Shown here: positions 1 through 10,169 of the stretch, piece after piece
Numbering within the stretch: the stretch's first letter is position 1
How the letters are laid out: every line of letters starts with the position of its first letter
DNA from: Alphaproteobacteria bacterium
GTDB taxonomy: Bacteria > Pseudomonadota > Alphaproteobacteria > RF32 > CAG-239
Assembly: GCA_016288295.1 (NCBI GenBank)
Contig: JAEEYV010000024.1
Location: 1-49,944, forward strand
DNA: 49,944 nucleotides
Direction: 5' to 3'
The notes under the pieces: generated by a model
The model's input: the letters and a program-made list of their open reading frames with translations, nothing else
What the model was told of the DNA's origin: nothing
Database searches by the model: none
Translations under genes and position numbers: made by a program

Positions 1-5
1 AAGAA

Positions 6-191
6 ATGGCAACACGAAAACATAAAACTTCAAAATCTCGTCGCAATATGCGCCGTTCTCACGATGCTTTAGGTGCAAACTCTTATCATGAGTGCCCTAA
101 CTGCGGTGAGTTAAAAAGACCTCACAACGTTTGCCCGTCTTGTGGTCAATACGACAAACGTGAAGTTGTTGCAAAAAAAGCAGCAGAATAA
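6..191 (+). CDS. rpmF: 50S ribosomal protein L32
   Basis: [22 protein letters not shown] and a CPNCGE...CPSCGQY zinc ribbon; followed by plsX-fabH as is usual. Confidence 0.97.
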   Translation: MATRKHKTSKSRRNMRRSHDALGANSYHECPNCGELKRPHNVCPSCGQYDKREVVAKKAAE

Positions 192-223
192 TTTGACTAA
201 CTTAACCGGTATGGAGCAAAACT

Positions 224-1279
224 TTGTCTGATAATCTGGTTATTTCGGTTGATGCTATGGGGGGAGATAATTCCCCTCGAGTCGTTATTGAGGGTATAAA
301 TATTGCAGCCAGGCGCAACCCCGATTTGCGCTTTTTGCTGTTTGGCGATGAGGGGCAAATTATGCCTCTCTTAGGCCAATATCCTAGGGTTGCAAAGGTT
401 TCTAAGGTTATTCATACGCCCGAGCGAGTTAAAAACGAAGACAAACCATCTCAAGTGATTCGCAATCGTAATACCAGTATGTACATGGCAATTGATGCTG
501 TTCGTTCCGGTCGTGCCCAGGCAATCGTTTCTGCCGGCAATACCGGTGCCCTTATGGCAATTTCTAAGATGCTTCTCAAAACTATTCATGGTATTCACCG
601 TCCGGCCATTTGTACAATAATGCCGCATCTTGATGGCAAATATGTCATGCTTGATTTGGGGGCTAATACCGAATGTAATGAGATAAATTTGGCCGAGTTT
701 GCAATTATGGGCAATATATTTGCCAAGCACGCACTCGGTATAGGTTCTCCGCGCGTAGCATTGCTCAATATTGGTGCTGAAGAAATGAAGGGCAAAGAAG
801 AAATTCACCATGCCCTTAAAATATTGAAGAATCCGCAATTAGAACTCAATTGTACCGGATATATAGAACCGCACGATATATCTAATGGTGTGGCTGATGT
901 TATTGTTGTTGATGGTTTTACTGGCAATGTCGCCTTAAAAACCATTGAAGGTACAGCTAGATTCGTCGTTAGAATGATTAAACGTGAGGTTAAAAAGTCT
1001 ATATTTGCCAAACTGGGTCTTCCGTTTATGATGGGAGTAGTCAGCAAAATCAAACGCACAATGGACCCTCGTGCCTACAATGGTGCAATGCTTGTCGGTC
1101 TAAACGGACTTACGGTAAAGAGCCATGGCGGTACTGATGCTTTCGGTTATTCCGTAGCTATCGACAATGCGGCCAAGCTTGTCCGCCAGAACTTTGTTGC
1201 TACCATCCGCCAAGAAATCGAAAAAGTTGACCTTGATGAACTCAATCAGGAAAGTATTTACGAAGGATATTATCTATGA
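224..1279 (+). CDS. plsX: phosphate acyltransferase PlsX (TTG start)
   Basis: ISVDAMGGDNSPRVVIEG, SAGNTGALMA, GNVALKTIEG motifs; rpmF-plsX-fabH synteny. Confidence 0.97.
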   Translation: MSDNLVISVDAMGGDNSPRVVIEGINIAARRNPDLRFLLFGDEGQIMPLLGQYPRVAKVSKVIHTPERVKNEDKPSQVIRNRNTSMYMAIDAVRSGRAQAIVSAGNTGALMAISKMLLKTIHGIHRPAICTIMPHLDGKYVMLDLGANTECNEINLAEFAIMGNIFAKHALGIGSPRVALLNIGAEEMKGKEEIHHALKILKNPQLELNCTGYIEPHDISNGVADVIVVDGFTGNVALKTIEGTARFVVRMIKREVKKSIFAKLGLPFMMGVVSKIKRTMDPRAYNGAMLVGLNGLTVKSHGGTDAFGYSVAIDNAAKLVRQNFVATIRQEIEKVDLDELNQESIYEGYYL

Positions 1280-2256
1280 GTCAGATCAGATCTCACATTG
1301 TTGGCACGGGATATAGTCTTCCTGCCAAGATCTTGACTAATGATGATCTATCAAAAATAGTTGAAACTAGCGATGAATGGATCAGTACTCGTACCGGCAT
1401 TCGCAGTCGTCATGTTGCTAATGACGGAGAATATACCTCTGATTTTTGCGTAAAAGCTGCCAAAATGGCATTGGCTAACGCCGGTCTGACTGTTGAAGAT
1501 ATAGATTTTGTTATTGTTGCAACAGTTACCCCAGACAATACTTTTCCTTCAACTGCAGCCAAAGTAGGCAAAATTCTGGGCATTCGTTCGGGAGTTGCAG
1601 CAATGGATGTTAATGCCGCTTGTTCAGGTTTTGTTTATGCTTCGCAAATTGCTGATAACATGATTCGTTTAGGGCAGATAAAAAATGCCCTGGTTATTGG
1701 AGCCGAAACTCTCTCCCGTATTGTTGATTGGACTGATCGCAATACCTGTGTTTTGTTTGGTGACGGTGCCGGAGCAGCAATTTTCCAAGCATCTGAAGAA
1801 CAGGGCAAAAATACAGATCGAGGTATTTTATCCATCAAAATTTTTGCAGATGCTTCGCACTACGAAACTCTATGCTCTGACAGCGGTGTTTCATTCAATC
1901 AAAAATCAGGTTTTGTTCATATGGACGGCAAAGAAGTTTTCAAGATGGCAATACCGAGTTTGGTTGAGGGCGTTGAGAGTAGTTTAAAACTTGCCGACCT
2001 TACACTTAAAGATATTGACTGGTACATTCCCCACCAAGCCAATGCACGAATTATCGATTCTGTTGCTAAAAAATTGGAAATAGATGATTCTAAAGTACTA
2101 GTTACGGTTGATCATCACGGTAATACTTCTGCTGCATCAATTCCACTAGCTTTGGCAGAGTCGATTGAAAGCGGCAAGATAAAAAAAGGAGACCTGGTTG
2201 TCATGAGTTCCATGGGAGCAGGTTTTACATGGGGAGGAATGGTTGTCAGAATTTAA
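1276..2256 (+). CDS. fabH: beta-ketoacyl-ACP synthase III
   Basis: TRTGIRSRH, NAACSGFVYA, WYIPHQANARI, HHGNTSAASIPLAL motifs; overlaps the plsX stop by 4 nt. Confidence 0.97.
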   Translation: MSQIRSHIVGTGYSLPAKILTNDDLSKIVETSDEWISTRTGIRSRHVANDGEYTSDFCVKAAKMALANAGLTVEDIDFVIVATVTPDNTFPSTAAKVGKILGIRSGVAAMDVNAACSGFVYASQIADNMIRLGQIKNALVIGAETLSRIVDWTDRNTCVLFGDGAGAAIFQASEEQGKNTDRGILSIKIFADASHYETLCSDSGVSFNQKSGFVHMDGKEVFKMAIPSLVEGVESSLKLADLTLKDIDWYIPHQANARIIDSVAKKLEIDDSKVLVTVDHHGNTSAASIPLALAESIESGKIKKGDLVVMSSMGAGFTWGGMVVRI

Positions 2257-2342
2257 ATTGTAGATAGTTATTAAAAAAACTGGCGACGAAAAAATTTATT
2301 GCTATATTATGAACACATTAAGAAATTAGAAGGACTAAGAAA

Positions 2343-2627
2343 ATGAAAACGATTACCAGAGCTGATATTGCTGAAATTTTATATCAAGAAGTTGGATTGT
2401 CTCGCAAAGATTCAGGTGAGATTCTAGATATGGTATTGGATGAAATTACATCAGAATTAGCAAAGGGCAACAGTGTCAAACTGTCATCTTTTGGTACCTT
2501 TACAGTTCGTAATAAAAATCCGCGTGTCGGTCGCAACCCCAAAACCGGTGTTGAGGCTGAAATTTGTTCTCGTCGCGTAATTTCATTCAAACCTTCACAG
2601 ACAATGCGCCTCTCAATCAACAAATAA
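2343..2627 (+). CDS. ihfA: integration host factor subunit alpha
   Basis: HU/IHF fold sequence with VKLSSFGTFTVRNKNPRVGRNPKTG. Confidence 0.93.
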   Translation: MKTITRADIAEILYQEVGLSRKDSGEILDMVLDEITSELAKGNSVKLSSFGTFTVRNKNPRVGRNPKTGVEAEICSRRVISFKPSQTMRLSINK

Positions 2628-2636
2628 GGTTGTGTC

Positions 2637-3056
2637 ATGGTTGTCAACAAGTCAAAGGCTGCATTTCGCACTATTGCTGAAGTCGCTGATAAATTAGGGG
2701 TCGGCACCCACGTTTTGCGCTTCTGGGAGACCAAGTTTTCGCAAATAAAACCGCTCAAAATGCAAGGTGGTCGTCGTTATTATCGCCCCGATGATGTCAA
2801 GCTTTTGGAGTGTATTCAAAATTTGTTGCACAATGAGCGTTATACTATAGAAGGCGTACAAAAGCTGTTTAAGGAAAAAGGCATTAAGTCTTTTGTGGGA
2901 GATACAATTCAAGATGACTTTTTTGCTCCGTCGGAAGAAATTGAAAATAATGATGAGCAAGCAGATAAAGACCCATCATTATCACCGGAATTAGTTTCCT
3001 CAATTATAAAAGAGTTGTCAGCAATACGTCAGGAATTACAGAATAATTTGAAATAA
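2637..3056 (+). CDS. MerR-family transcriptional regulator
   Basis: [22 protein letters not shown]...[17 protein letters not shown] MerR HTH, immediately after ihfA. Confidence 0.92.
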   Translation: MVVNKSKAAFRTIAEVADKLGVGTHVLRFWETKFSQIKPLKMQGGRRYYRPDDVKLLECIQNLLHNERYTIEGVQKLFKEKGIKSFVGDTIQDDFFAPSEEIENNDEQADKDPSLSPELVSSIIKELSAIRQELQNNLK

Positions 3057-3081
3057 GCCGCATTTTAGCGGCTTATTTTTT
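3052..3081. terminator. Rho-independent terminator (aataagccgc-atttta-gcggcttatttttt)
   Basis: Perfect inverted repeat with a T-tract, between convergent genes. Confidence 0.85.
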
Positions 3082-3598
3082 GCAAATATTTTGGCGGTAT
3101 AATTCCACCGCTAACAACAATCAAGTAATAACGTACCCAAGCAAAACGCCGTCCAAGTTCATCATCGCAAACGCTCCAATCAACAGACGTGTAATCGATG
3201 TCTTCTATACTATTCAACTTCTGAAGTATTTCATCAGCACATTCTTCTTCTTTTATATTCGGAATGTCTAAAATTGATGGGCTGACATATAATGCTTCAA
3301 TTAAGCCATCTTTATCCATTGCAGTAATATCAATTTCAAATTGGTCAGCATTATCAATAAAATCTTTCAAGCAATGAATGCTTTTGTCAGTCCATTTGAT
3401 CGGTTCTGAAAAAGCTCTTATTGCTCGACTGCGGCCGATAAAACAACTTTCCATCCACTCACAAATTTCTTTATGAGTAGTCTTACCACCGGTACGTTTG
3501 AAATAATAATGCAAATCTGCATCAGGATTGTTTGCAAACGAAAGAATACCTTTTTCCATGGCATTATTTCCCTTAGCTATATAGTGGTATAGTTTCAT
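3065..3598 (-). CDS. hypothetical protein
   Basis: 177-aa ORF in the gap between convergent genes; no family recognised. Confidence 0.7.
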   Translation of the reverse strand: MKLYHYIAKGNNAMEKGILSFANNPDADLHYYFKRTGGKTTHKEICEWMESCFIGRSRAIRAFSEPIKWTDKSIHCLKDFIDNADQFEIDITAMDKDGLIEALYVSPSILDIPNIKEEECADEILQKLNSIEDIDYTSVDWSVCDDELGRRFAWVRYYLIVVSGGIIPPKYLQKISR

Positions 3599-3605
3599 CC
3601 TTTAT

Positions 3606-4784
3606 CTATTCCAAAATAGTTTTGGCGTGTTCTTTGAGTTTTTCCAACACATTGGATTTTGGAGTATATTTTTCTTCAAACGGTGAAATAGTTTCCCACT
3701 TCAACTCTTCCATTACAGCTTGAATTTTATTTACCACTCCAGGGCGCCAACCATAAGACCCGAAAGCAAAGCCTTTTTTGTTTTTGGGTGCCAGTCCTTT
3801 AAGATAAGTAACAAAAGCAGCTACTCTAGGAAAAATCTCATTGTTAAGAGTAGGGGTTCCGATTGCTACATATTTTGCCTCTAAAATATCTGCCATAACT
3901 TCAGAAATATGCTTGTTGGACAGGCAACGCTTAACTACCGGTACGCCAGCATCTTGAAATACTGCGGTAATAGTATCAGCAAGTTTAGCGGTTGCGCCCC
4001 ACATGGTATCATAAACTACCACTGCCGAACCATTGTTTTCGGCTGCAGCCCATTTTGCATAATGTTTGATAATCCAAGATACTTCTTCTTTACCATTCCA
4101 AATGCAGCCATGCGACGGAGCAATCATCTCAATGTCTAAATTAAGGTCGTTAGCAGTACTCAAAGCTTTTTGTGCCTGCATTCCGTAAGGGAACAAAATA
4201 TTGGCATAATAACTCTTTGCCTCCTCACAAACCATACCGAAATTAGCTTCTCCTGCCCAAATTGTATTGGTGCAATAATGCTGCCCGAAGCCGTCATTTG
4301 AAAACAAAATCTTTTCTTCGGGGCAATAACTCATCATTGAATCCGGCCAGTGCAACAACGGAGTAGTTACAAAAGTCAAAGAGCGTTTGCCGAGTTTTAG
4401 ACTATCGCCAGTCTTAATAATTTGAAAATTCCATCCCTCGGTATCAAAATGTGCCTCCAAAGCCATTTTTCCGGCAGAGTTGGTTACAATGGTAATTTGC
4501 GGTGCCAACTTCATTAATTTCGGAATATTGCCGGAGTGATCCTGCTCAACGTGGTTAACGACTAAATAATCAATTTTACTCAAATCAACTACATCGTTAA
4601 TGCGTTCAATTTGCTCAAGCGACAGATAGTGTTTTACACCATCGATCAGGGCAATTTTCTCATCTTTAATCAAATAAGAATTATAAGTTGAACCATAGGG
4701 AGTGTCATAACCATGAAACTCAGTTAAGTTCCAGTCTTTTACACCTACCCAATAGATATTTTCTTTAACTTTGACAGCTTTCAT
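3606..4784 (-). CDS. A-type flavoprotein / flavodiiron protein (FprA/ROO-like)
   Basis: Metallo-beta-lactamase diiron motif (VVNHVEQDHSGN, PSHGCIW) plus flavodoxin domain (VVYDTMWGATAKLAD, FGSYGWRPG). Confidence 0.95.
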   Translation of the reverse strand: MKAVKVKENIYWVGVKDWNLTEFHGYDTPYGSTYNSYLIKDEKIALIDGVKHYLSLEQIERINDVVDLSKIDYLVVNHVEQDHSGNIPKLMKLAPQITIVTNSAGKMALEAHFDTEGWNFQIIKTGDSLKLGKRSLTFVTTPLLHWPDSMMSYCPEEKILFSNDGFGQHYCTNTIWAGEANFGMVCEEAKSYYANILFPYGMQAQKALSTANDLNLDIEMIAPSHGCIWNGKEEVSWIIKHYAKWAAAENNGSAVVVYDTMWGATAKLADTITAVFQDAGVPVVKRCLSNKHISEVMADILEAKYVAIGTPTLNNEIFPRVAAFVTYLKGLAPKNKKGFAFGSYGWRPGVVNKIQAVMEELKWETISPFEEKYTPKSNVLEKLKEHAKTILE

Positions 4785-5233
4785 TATTTTTCCTCTTTAT
4801 TATTCTTAATTACCTCTTGCCACGGTTTGCCGTCAATCAACAAATCCTTGGCCAGCGGTTTAACTCCGCTACGGTATTTATATACGACCTCAAACACATG
4901 ATTTCCACGTCCGTTACGGAACATATCATCAAGTTGTTTTGCATATTGTTCCGGAATATAGAACCTGAACTGTCTGCCCCAAAAAGCTTTATTGGCATAA
5001 CTCTTAAATTCTTCCGCAGGGCAAATTTTATTTTCAAACTGAGTACAATCGGTTTTTGCCCAGTCAATAGTATATGCAATATAGTGTCCGGAGAGCAAAT
5101 CACGAGGATCATATCCGCTAATACGTACGGTAACTTCAGGAAGCGTCATGCTTTTTATGGTCAAAAAGATTACCCATAAACCCAACACCAAAATAGGGAA
5201 GGTTAAAGCCGCGATAATTTTAATTTTTTGCAT
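4784..5233 (-). CDS. GDYXXLXY-domain protein
   Basis: N-terminal TM segment then VRISGYDPRDLLSGHYIAY; adjacent to a DUF2157-like membrane protein, a common pair. Confidence 0.8.
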   Translation of the reverse strand: MQKIKIIAALTFPILVLGLWVIFLTIKSMTLPEVTVRISGYDPRDLLSGHYIAYTIDWAKTDCTQFENKICPAEEFKSYANKAFWGRQFRFYIPEQYAKQLDDMFRNGRGNHVFEVVYKYRSGVKPLAKDLLIDGKPWQEVIKNNKEEK

Positions 5234-5243
5234 GTCAGTTCTC

Positions 5244-6218
5244 CTATTTTATAGTTTTAAGTTTGCGAATAACACTACGGGTTACATACAGTCCGCCAAT
5301 CAAAACAAGACCGCTTACAATCATACCTAAACCGTTTTTAATCAGGCTTCCGAAAAGGTTGAAGTAGATGCACATAAAGTCGATATACAGCAATGAAATA
5401 TTAAAGTTGACCAACCGACGTCGCCCCAATTTTTCGCCGACAAAGGCCATCAACAACAAAAATGCGGTAATAACGGCATATACATCAAAGAAATGGAAGC
5501 TACGGAAAGATACCGCAAAAAACATAAATTCGATTACAGTGGCATACATGACAATGTAGGCATATATTTTAGCCACATTGAAAACCGGATATTCTTTTTT
5601 GGTCAATGTATCTGCCATCGCAAAAAATCCTGCCAGCAAACCGCTTATCGCTAAGATAAGGACCAGAATTGCCTCAGGGTTTTCTTCCCAGAACCACCAA
5701 TCAAAAATTCTTTCTAAAAGTTCAAGTACCGATTCAATGCTGAAGATGCTGGCAAACAATAGTGGTACCCAAAAGAAAGGTAACACTTTTCTTTTGGTAA
5801 TAACAATCATAGGCAGAGTCATAAACGACCATAACAGACCTGCAGAAGCAAAAGATCCGTTGAGTTGGAAGACTTGTCCGACCAATCCGATACTGGCTCC
5901 TGTTAGCATAAACAAAGCCAGCATTCCACCCTCAAACCAAATGTTCTTTTGAGCTTTCCATGCCCAAAATGTTCCATAAGCAACCGATGCCAAAATAACA
6001 AAGTCGGCTATCAGTTTGACCATATTCGGAATTCCATCCCAATTTGCGGCTACAACGCTGATAACTCCCAGTGCAATCAAAAACACGCCTAACAACAGCA
6101 AGGCATTAAAAAGTATCGGGTTCTTGTGAGCTTTTTCATAATCTAAAATTTTCTTTTTCTGGGTAGCGGTAATTACCTTATTTTTTTCCCAGACATCAAG
6201 TTTCTTTTCCAGTCTCAT
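5244..6218 (-). CDS. DUF2157-like multi-pass membrane protein
   Basis: RLEKKLDVWEKNKVITATQKKKILDYE head followed by multiple TM segments; paired with the GDYXXLXY protein. Confidence 0.8.
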   Translation of the reverse strand: MRLEKKLDVWEKNKVITATQKKKILDYEKAHKNPILFNALLLLGVFLIALGVISVVAANWDGIPNMVKLIADFVILASVAYGTFWAWKAQKNIWFEGGMLALFMLTGASIGLVGQVFQLNGSFASAGLLWSFMTLPMIVITKRKVLPFFWVPLLFASIFSIESVLELLERIFDWWFWEENPEAILVLILAISGLLAGFFAMADTLTKKEYPVFNVAKIYAYIVMYATVIEFMFFAVSFRSFHFFDVYAVITAFLLLMAFVGEKLGRRRLVNFNISLLYIDFMCIYFNLFGSLIKNGLGMIVSGLVLIGGLYVTRSVIRKLKTIK

Positions 6219-6259
6219 ATTTTCCTCCTTGCGAATTTTACAGATATTTTATTCTATTT

Positions 6260-6985
6260 TCAAATATCTGCAACAGCTTTTATTTCTTCCAACAACTCAT
6301 CTACAAACTTAGGAAAAGTTTCTCCGGCTTTACCGATAACATGGCGGTCAAACTCATAATTATTTGCGGTTGACTTCAGATTAAATTCAATTGTATCTGC
6401 ATTATAATATTTTGCTGTGCGTACAAAAGTGTTTGCGGGAAAAACCACGCCCGAAGTTCCGATAGAAACAAATAAATCACAACCACGGAGCAGGGCGTCG
6501 ACTTCATTCATACACAGCAAATTTTCACCAAAAAACACAATATTGGGCTTAAACATTCCCTGTACTTGGCATTGTTGGCAGTCGTCTTCGGTTTTTACAT
6601 CATCCCTAGTTTTAATAATAGTACCGCAGTTCATGCATACTGCCTGATTTATTTGTCCGTGAATATGATAAATATTTTCGTTTCCGGCTTTTTCATGAAG
6701 AGTGTCAACATTCTGCGTAACCACCGAAATTTTTGCCGGATAATTTTTTTGCAATTCGGTTATTGCCAAATGGGCGGCATTAGGTTCAACTTTTATCAAA
6801 TCTTTCTTCATCTCATTGTAGAAGTCGTGCACATATTCGGGGTTGCGGGCAAAGGCCTGGATTGTCGCCACATCTTCGACCCGGTGTTTGTTCCACATTC
6901 CTTCCTCATCACGAAAAGTAGCTAGCCCCGATTCTGCCGAAATTCCTGCACCTGTCAAAATCACAATATTATTATATCTCATCAT
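6260..6985 (-). CDS. cobB: NAD-dependent protein deacylase, Sir2 family
   Basis: LTGAGISAESGLATFRD, TQNVDTLHEKAG, C-x2-C ... C-x2-C zinc site, VSIGTSGVVFPA. Confidence 0.93.
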   Translation of the reverse strand: MMRYNNIVILTGAGISAESGLATFRDEEGMWNKHRVEDVATIQAFARNPEYVHDFYNEMKKDLIKVEPNAAHLAITELQKNYPAKISVVTQNVDTLHEKAGNENIYHIHGQINQAVCMNCGTIIKTRDDVKTEDDCQQCQVQGMFKPNIVFFGENLLCMNEVDALLRGCDLFVSIGTSGVVFPANTFVRTAKYYNADTIEFNLKSTANNYEFDRHVIGKAGETFPKFVDELLEEIKAVADI

Positions 6986-7089
6986 ATTTCACACCTCCCT
7001 TTCATACTAAAATAATTTAGTTAAAAGTAAATTGATAATTAAGATATTTTTCATATACTAAATGCAATTAAAATTTTAGGAGAACAAAT

Positions 7090-8157
7090 ATGACTACCCG
7101 TAAAGAAATCTCATCCGCTCTGCACGATATGAAAGATAATGCTGTTAAGCAATATGATGCTGAACAACGCCCACATAAAATAGAGTCCGTAAACAGTTTT
7201 TTTAGAGGTGGGGCAGCATCTCTGGCTTTTATTTTTAGTGAAAAAGAAAACATTTTATTTGCCCTATTACAACTTGTTTCAATAGCTCTGGGATATTTTA
7301 TATGGATACAGGTTCTTGACTGGATTCCTCAAAGTGTATGGGATAGTCTTAAAGATTCTGACGGAGATTCTCCAATTCTTAATTTAATAGTTTTTCTTTG
7401 GACATTTGTTTGCGTAGGGTTGACCGCATATCCTTTGGGGCTTTTGACAGCTTGTATGGGAGCATCTTATATGTTACGTTTTGAGGGAAAAAAATCGACC
7501 ATAGCCGAATGTCTGAAGATTGTGCTGAACAAATCTTGGACATTGTGGATTTTTAGCTGGATTGATGGTTGGTGGACCACACTTCGTATTATGGAGCGTT
7601 TGCCCAAGAAAAATGATCGTACGCCTTTGTCAGTAAAATTACGTAATGAAGCAATTTATCAAGCATGGAAAGCAGCATCATTAGGTTTTATGCCGGCAAC
7701 ACTCTGTGGACGCAGCCTGAAAGATACATGCAAAGATTCATTACTTCTGCTCAAAGACAGATTTGTACCTTTGCTCAAACTGCGCCTTGGCTACTCTTTT
7801 ATTTGTTGGATTTTGGGCATTGGTTGCTACATTGGTCTGATTTTTATAATGCCGTGGATTGCAAAATTTAATGTCGGTCATAATGAAATTTTTAGTTTTT
7901 ATTTCATTGCAGGTTTTCCGGCTTTGGTAGCATTAACTTTTATTATGATAATCTTTCGCCCTATATATATCATATCAGCTTGTCGTATATATGCTTTTTA
8001 TGCACGAGAAAAAAAGATTGATATCAATCTTCCGCAACAATCGTCCGGCATAGTCAGTTCTTTGGTTGCATTTATTGTATTACTGATTATTTTGGGTACA
8101 GTTATATTATATCGAGATCAGTTAGGATTATCAGAATTATTATCAACCCTTCATTAA
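7090..8157 (+). CDS. multi-pass integral membrane protein
   Basis: 355-aa ORF with several hydrophobic segments; good RBS (aggagaa) upstream. Confidence 0.7.
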   Translation: MTTRKEISSALHDMKDNAVKQYDAEQRPHKIESVNSFFRGGAASLAFIFSEKENILFALLQLVSIALGYFIWIQVLDWIPQSVWDSLKDSDGDSPILNLIVFLWTFVCVGLTAYPLGLLTACMGASYMLRFEGKKSTIAECLKIVLNKSWTLWIFSWIDGWWTTLRIMERLPKKNDRTPLSVKLRNEAIYQAWKAASLGFMPATLCGRSLKDTCKDSLLLLKDRFVPLLKLRLGYSFICWILGIGCYIGLIFIMPWIAKFNVGHNEIFSFYFIAGFPALVALTFIMIIFRPIYIISACRIYAFYAREKKIDINLPQQSSGIVSSLVAFIVLLIILGTVILYRDQLGLSELLSTLH

Positions 8158-8175
8158 TTTGCAAAGGATAAACAG

Positions 8176-8493
8176 ATGAAGCGAACTCTTTTACTATCGA
8201 TAGTTTTAGTTTTAAGTTGTTTTAGTATTTGTCAGGCCGGCAATATTGCATCAAACTGCACTTATAACGGCATTCCGCTTTATGGCAAAGTTAAGATAGT
8301 AGATAATTTTGAAGATATAAAAGTTAAAGTAGTAAATAATTTTGAAGACCTAAAGGTCAAGCCAGTGCAACAATTTGCCAACAGTTGCGGCCGGTGGCAA
8401 TTCGTTGAAAATTTCGAAGATTTCAAAGTTAAATTCGTTGACCATTTTGAAGATATCAGTATAAAATACGTTGATTATTTTGAAGGAATGTAA
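8176..8493 (+). CDS. exported short-repeat protein resembling the 7(1) septoil-knot domain family
   Basis: Signal-peptide-like N-terminus, then CTYNGIPLYGKVKIVDNFEDIKVKVVNNFEDLKVKPVQQFANSCGRWQFVENFEDFKVKFVDHFEDISIKYVDYFEG; the repeated (K)VK-V-x-x-F-x-D unit and SCGRWQFV spacer match my recollection of that family. Confidence 0.72.
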   Translation: MKRTLLLSIVLVLSCFSICQAGNIASNCTYNGIPLYGKVKIVDNFEDIKVKVVNNFEDLKVKPVQQFANSCGRWQFVENFEDFKVKFVDHFEDISIKYVDYFEGM

Positions 8494-8498
8494 CCGAC

Positions 8499-9143
8499 AT
8501 GAAGAAGATTTTGCCACCACCTCAAATTAATATCAACGTGGATAAAGGAATAAAAAAAGAGTTTCAACGCAAAGCCGTACACTTGAGCTCACTTTGGGTT
8601 CCTTCAGCTATATATTTCATACCAAAAGTCTTATTATTGCCGACATTATTTATTATTTTATGTGGTAACATTGCTTTAGAATATGCAAATTTTAAGCGTT
8701 ACCGCTGGGCTCGCCAATCTTTCGGTGCTATTTTTTTTCGCCTCTTACGTGAAAAAGAAACTGCACGGCAAAACTTTCAATTTACCGGTTCGGTATATGT
8801 CTTAACTTCGGCAATTTTGTGTATGTGCCTATTCAGCAAAGAAATTGCGGTTATAGCTATGACGGTTATGCTGATTTCGGATAGTGCCGCAGCACTAATC
8901 GGACGTACTTTTGGCAAACATAAAATCTATAAAAATAAAACCCTTGAAGGCACAATGGCATTTTTTGTTTCGGCGCTGGTTATCAACCTTTTGTTCATTC
9001 CGATTTATCCGTTCCGCTTGGCGAGCATTTTGGCCTGTGCTGTGGCGACGGCTGTTGAGGTTTATGAAGACAAAATCGGCATTGATGACAACCTCTCAAT
9101 ACCGCTTGCCTTTTCGGCTGTATTATCAATCATTCCTTGGTAG
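8499..9143 (+). CDS. diacylglycerol kinase / CTP-dependent phosphatidate or dolichol-kinase-like membrane protein (SEC59/DGK1/VTE5 type)
   Basis: EFQRKAVHLSSLWVP N-terminus, SDSAAALIGRTFGKHKIYKNKTLEGTMAFF signature. Confidence 0.82.
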   Translation: MKKILPPPQININVDKGIKKEFQRKAVHLSSLWVPSAIYFIPKVLLLPTLFIILCGNIALEYANFKRYRWARQSFGAIFFRLLREKETARQNFQFTGSVYVLTSAILCMCLFSKEIAVIAMTVMLISDSAAALIGRTFGKHKIYKNKTLEGTMAFFVSALVINLLFIPIYPFRLASILACAVATAVEVYEDKIGIDDNLSIPLAFSAVLSIIPW

Positions 9144-9156
9144 ATTTTACCTAACT

Positions 9157-9663
9157 TTACAAACACCGTGGGCAGTCGGTTATGTGTCCCGTGCATTGGC
9201 TAAAATCAGGATTACAACAATCGCCTTTATGCAATGGATATTTTTCTAATTGATACTTTCCACATTTTCTTTTTGCTCTGATGGTAACACAGTCATTTTC
9301 CTCATCATCTTTGCAACATTTTTTCACCGGAGAATACGGATATTCCTTAAATTCTCCCATTCCACAAAAAGCCTTATAGTGATTTATAAAACGACAATTG
9401 TTTTCGGTTTCATCTTTACAGCACTCTTTAGAAACGACAGGAATAGATTTATAATACTCACTCCATTGTCCCACTCCGCAATCCTCAATCTCATAGTTGA
9501 GAATAACACACTCATTTTCATCTGCATTTTTACAACATTTTTTCGTTACCGAAAAACCATCAGGACAAGTTTTACAATCTGAACCTATGCAGGCCAAAGC
9601 ATCAAAAGGCAATACAATCCCCATACACCAGCCAACAATACCCGGCAACAACGTTTTTTTCAT
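9157..9663 (-). CDS. cysteine-rich secreted repeat protein
   Basis: Signal peptide, then at least four CC-[KN]-x(3-5)-[EN]-x-C repeats. Confidence 0.72.
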   Translation of the reverse strand: MKKTLLPGIVGWCMGIVLPFDALACIGSDCKTCPDGFSVTKKCCKNADENECVILNYEIEDCGVGQWSEYYKSIPVVSKECCKDETENNCRFINHYKAFCGMGEFKEYPYSPVKKCCKDDEENDCVTIRAKRKCGKYQLEKYPLHKGDCCNPDFSQCTGHITDCPRCL

Positions 9664-9689
9664 CTTTAATCCTTTACAATGATTCGAAA

Positions 9690-10001
9690 CTATCTGCCTT
9701 CTTGAATTTTTTGTAAACCTAATTTAGCAATTTCAATTTTTTTACGCGTTTTCTTCTTACTACCTTTATATGGATTATAATCAATGATAGTTATTGATGT
9801 ATCTCCATTCATAATCATTTTTTCATCAGTTACTTCTTGATATAATGCAAGTAACTTTGATTTTATTTCTACATCTTTTTCATTATCAGAAAGATTAGCA
9901 ATTTTTTGTGTTATATTTTTATATTCTCCAATAACTTTATCCTTGCCGGTTATTCTGTTTTTTAAATCTCTAATTTTTAAACGCAATTCTTTAGCTCTCA
10001 T
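9690..10001 (-). CDS. hypothetical small charged protein
   Basis: 103-aa Lys-rich ORF; no family recognised. Confidence 0.5.
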   Translation of the reverse strand: MRAKELRLKIRDLKNRITGKDKVIGEYKNITQKIANLSDNEKDVEIKSKLLALYQEVTDEKMIMNGDTSITIIDYNPYKGSKKKTRKKIEIAKLGLQKIQEGR

Positions 10002-10169
10002 ATTAAAGGTTCCTATACAATTATTTCTTACTAAAACTCATACAGTATTTTTAGCATAAACAATACCCCAAACAAAATCTAATTGAGATAACTTAAAATT
10101 TAATTAAATTTCGTACATTGCAATAAATAATAAAAACAACAAATGCCTAATCACTCTGCAATTCGCAAA

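Noticed and set aside
371-838. Antisense ORFs in housekeeping genes (e.g. 371-838, 24175-24408, 26035-26412)
   Set aside because: They lie opposite strongly recognised genes (plsX, M48 protease, rne) and show mirrored low-complexity composition.
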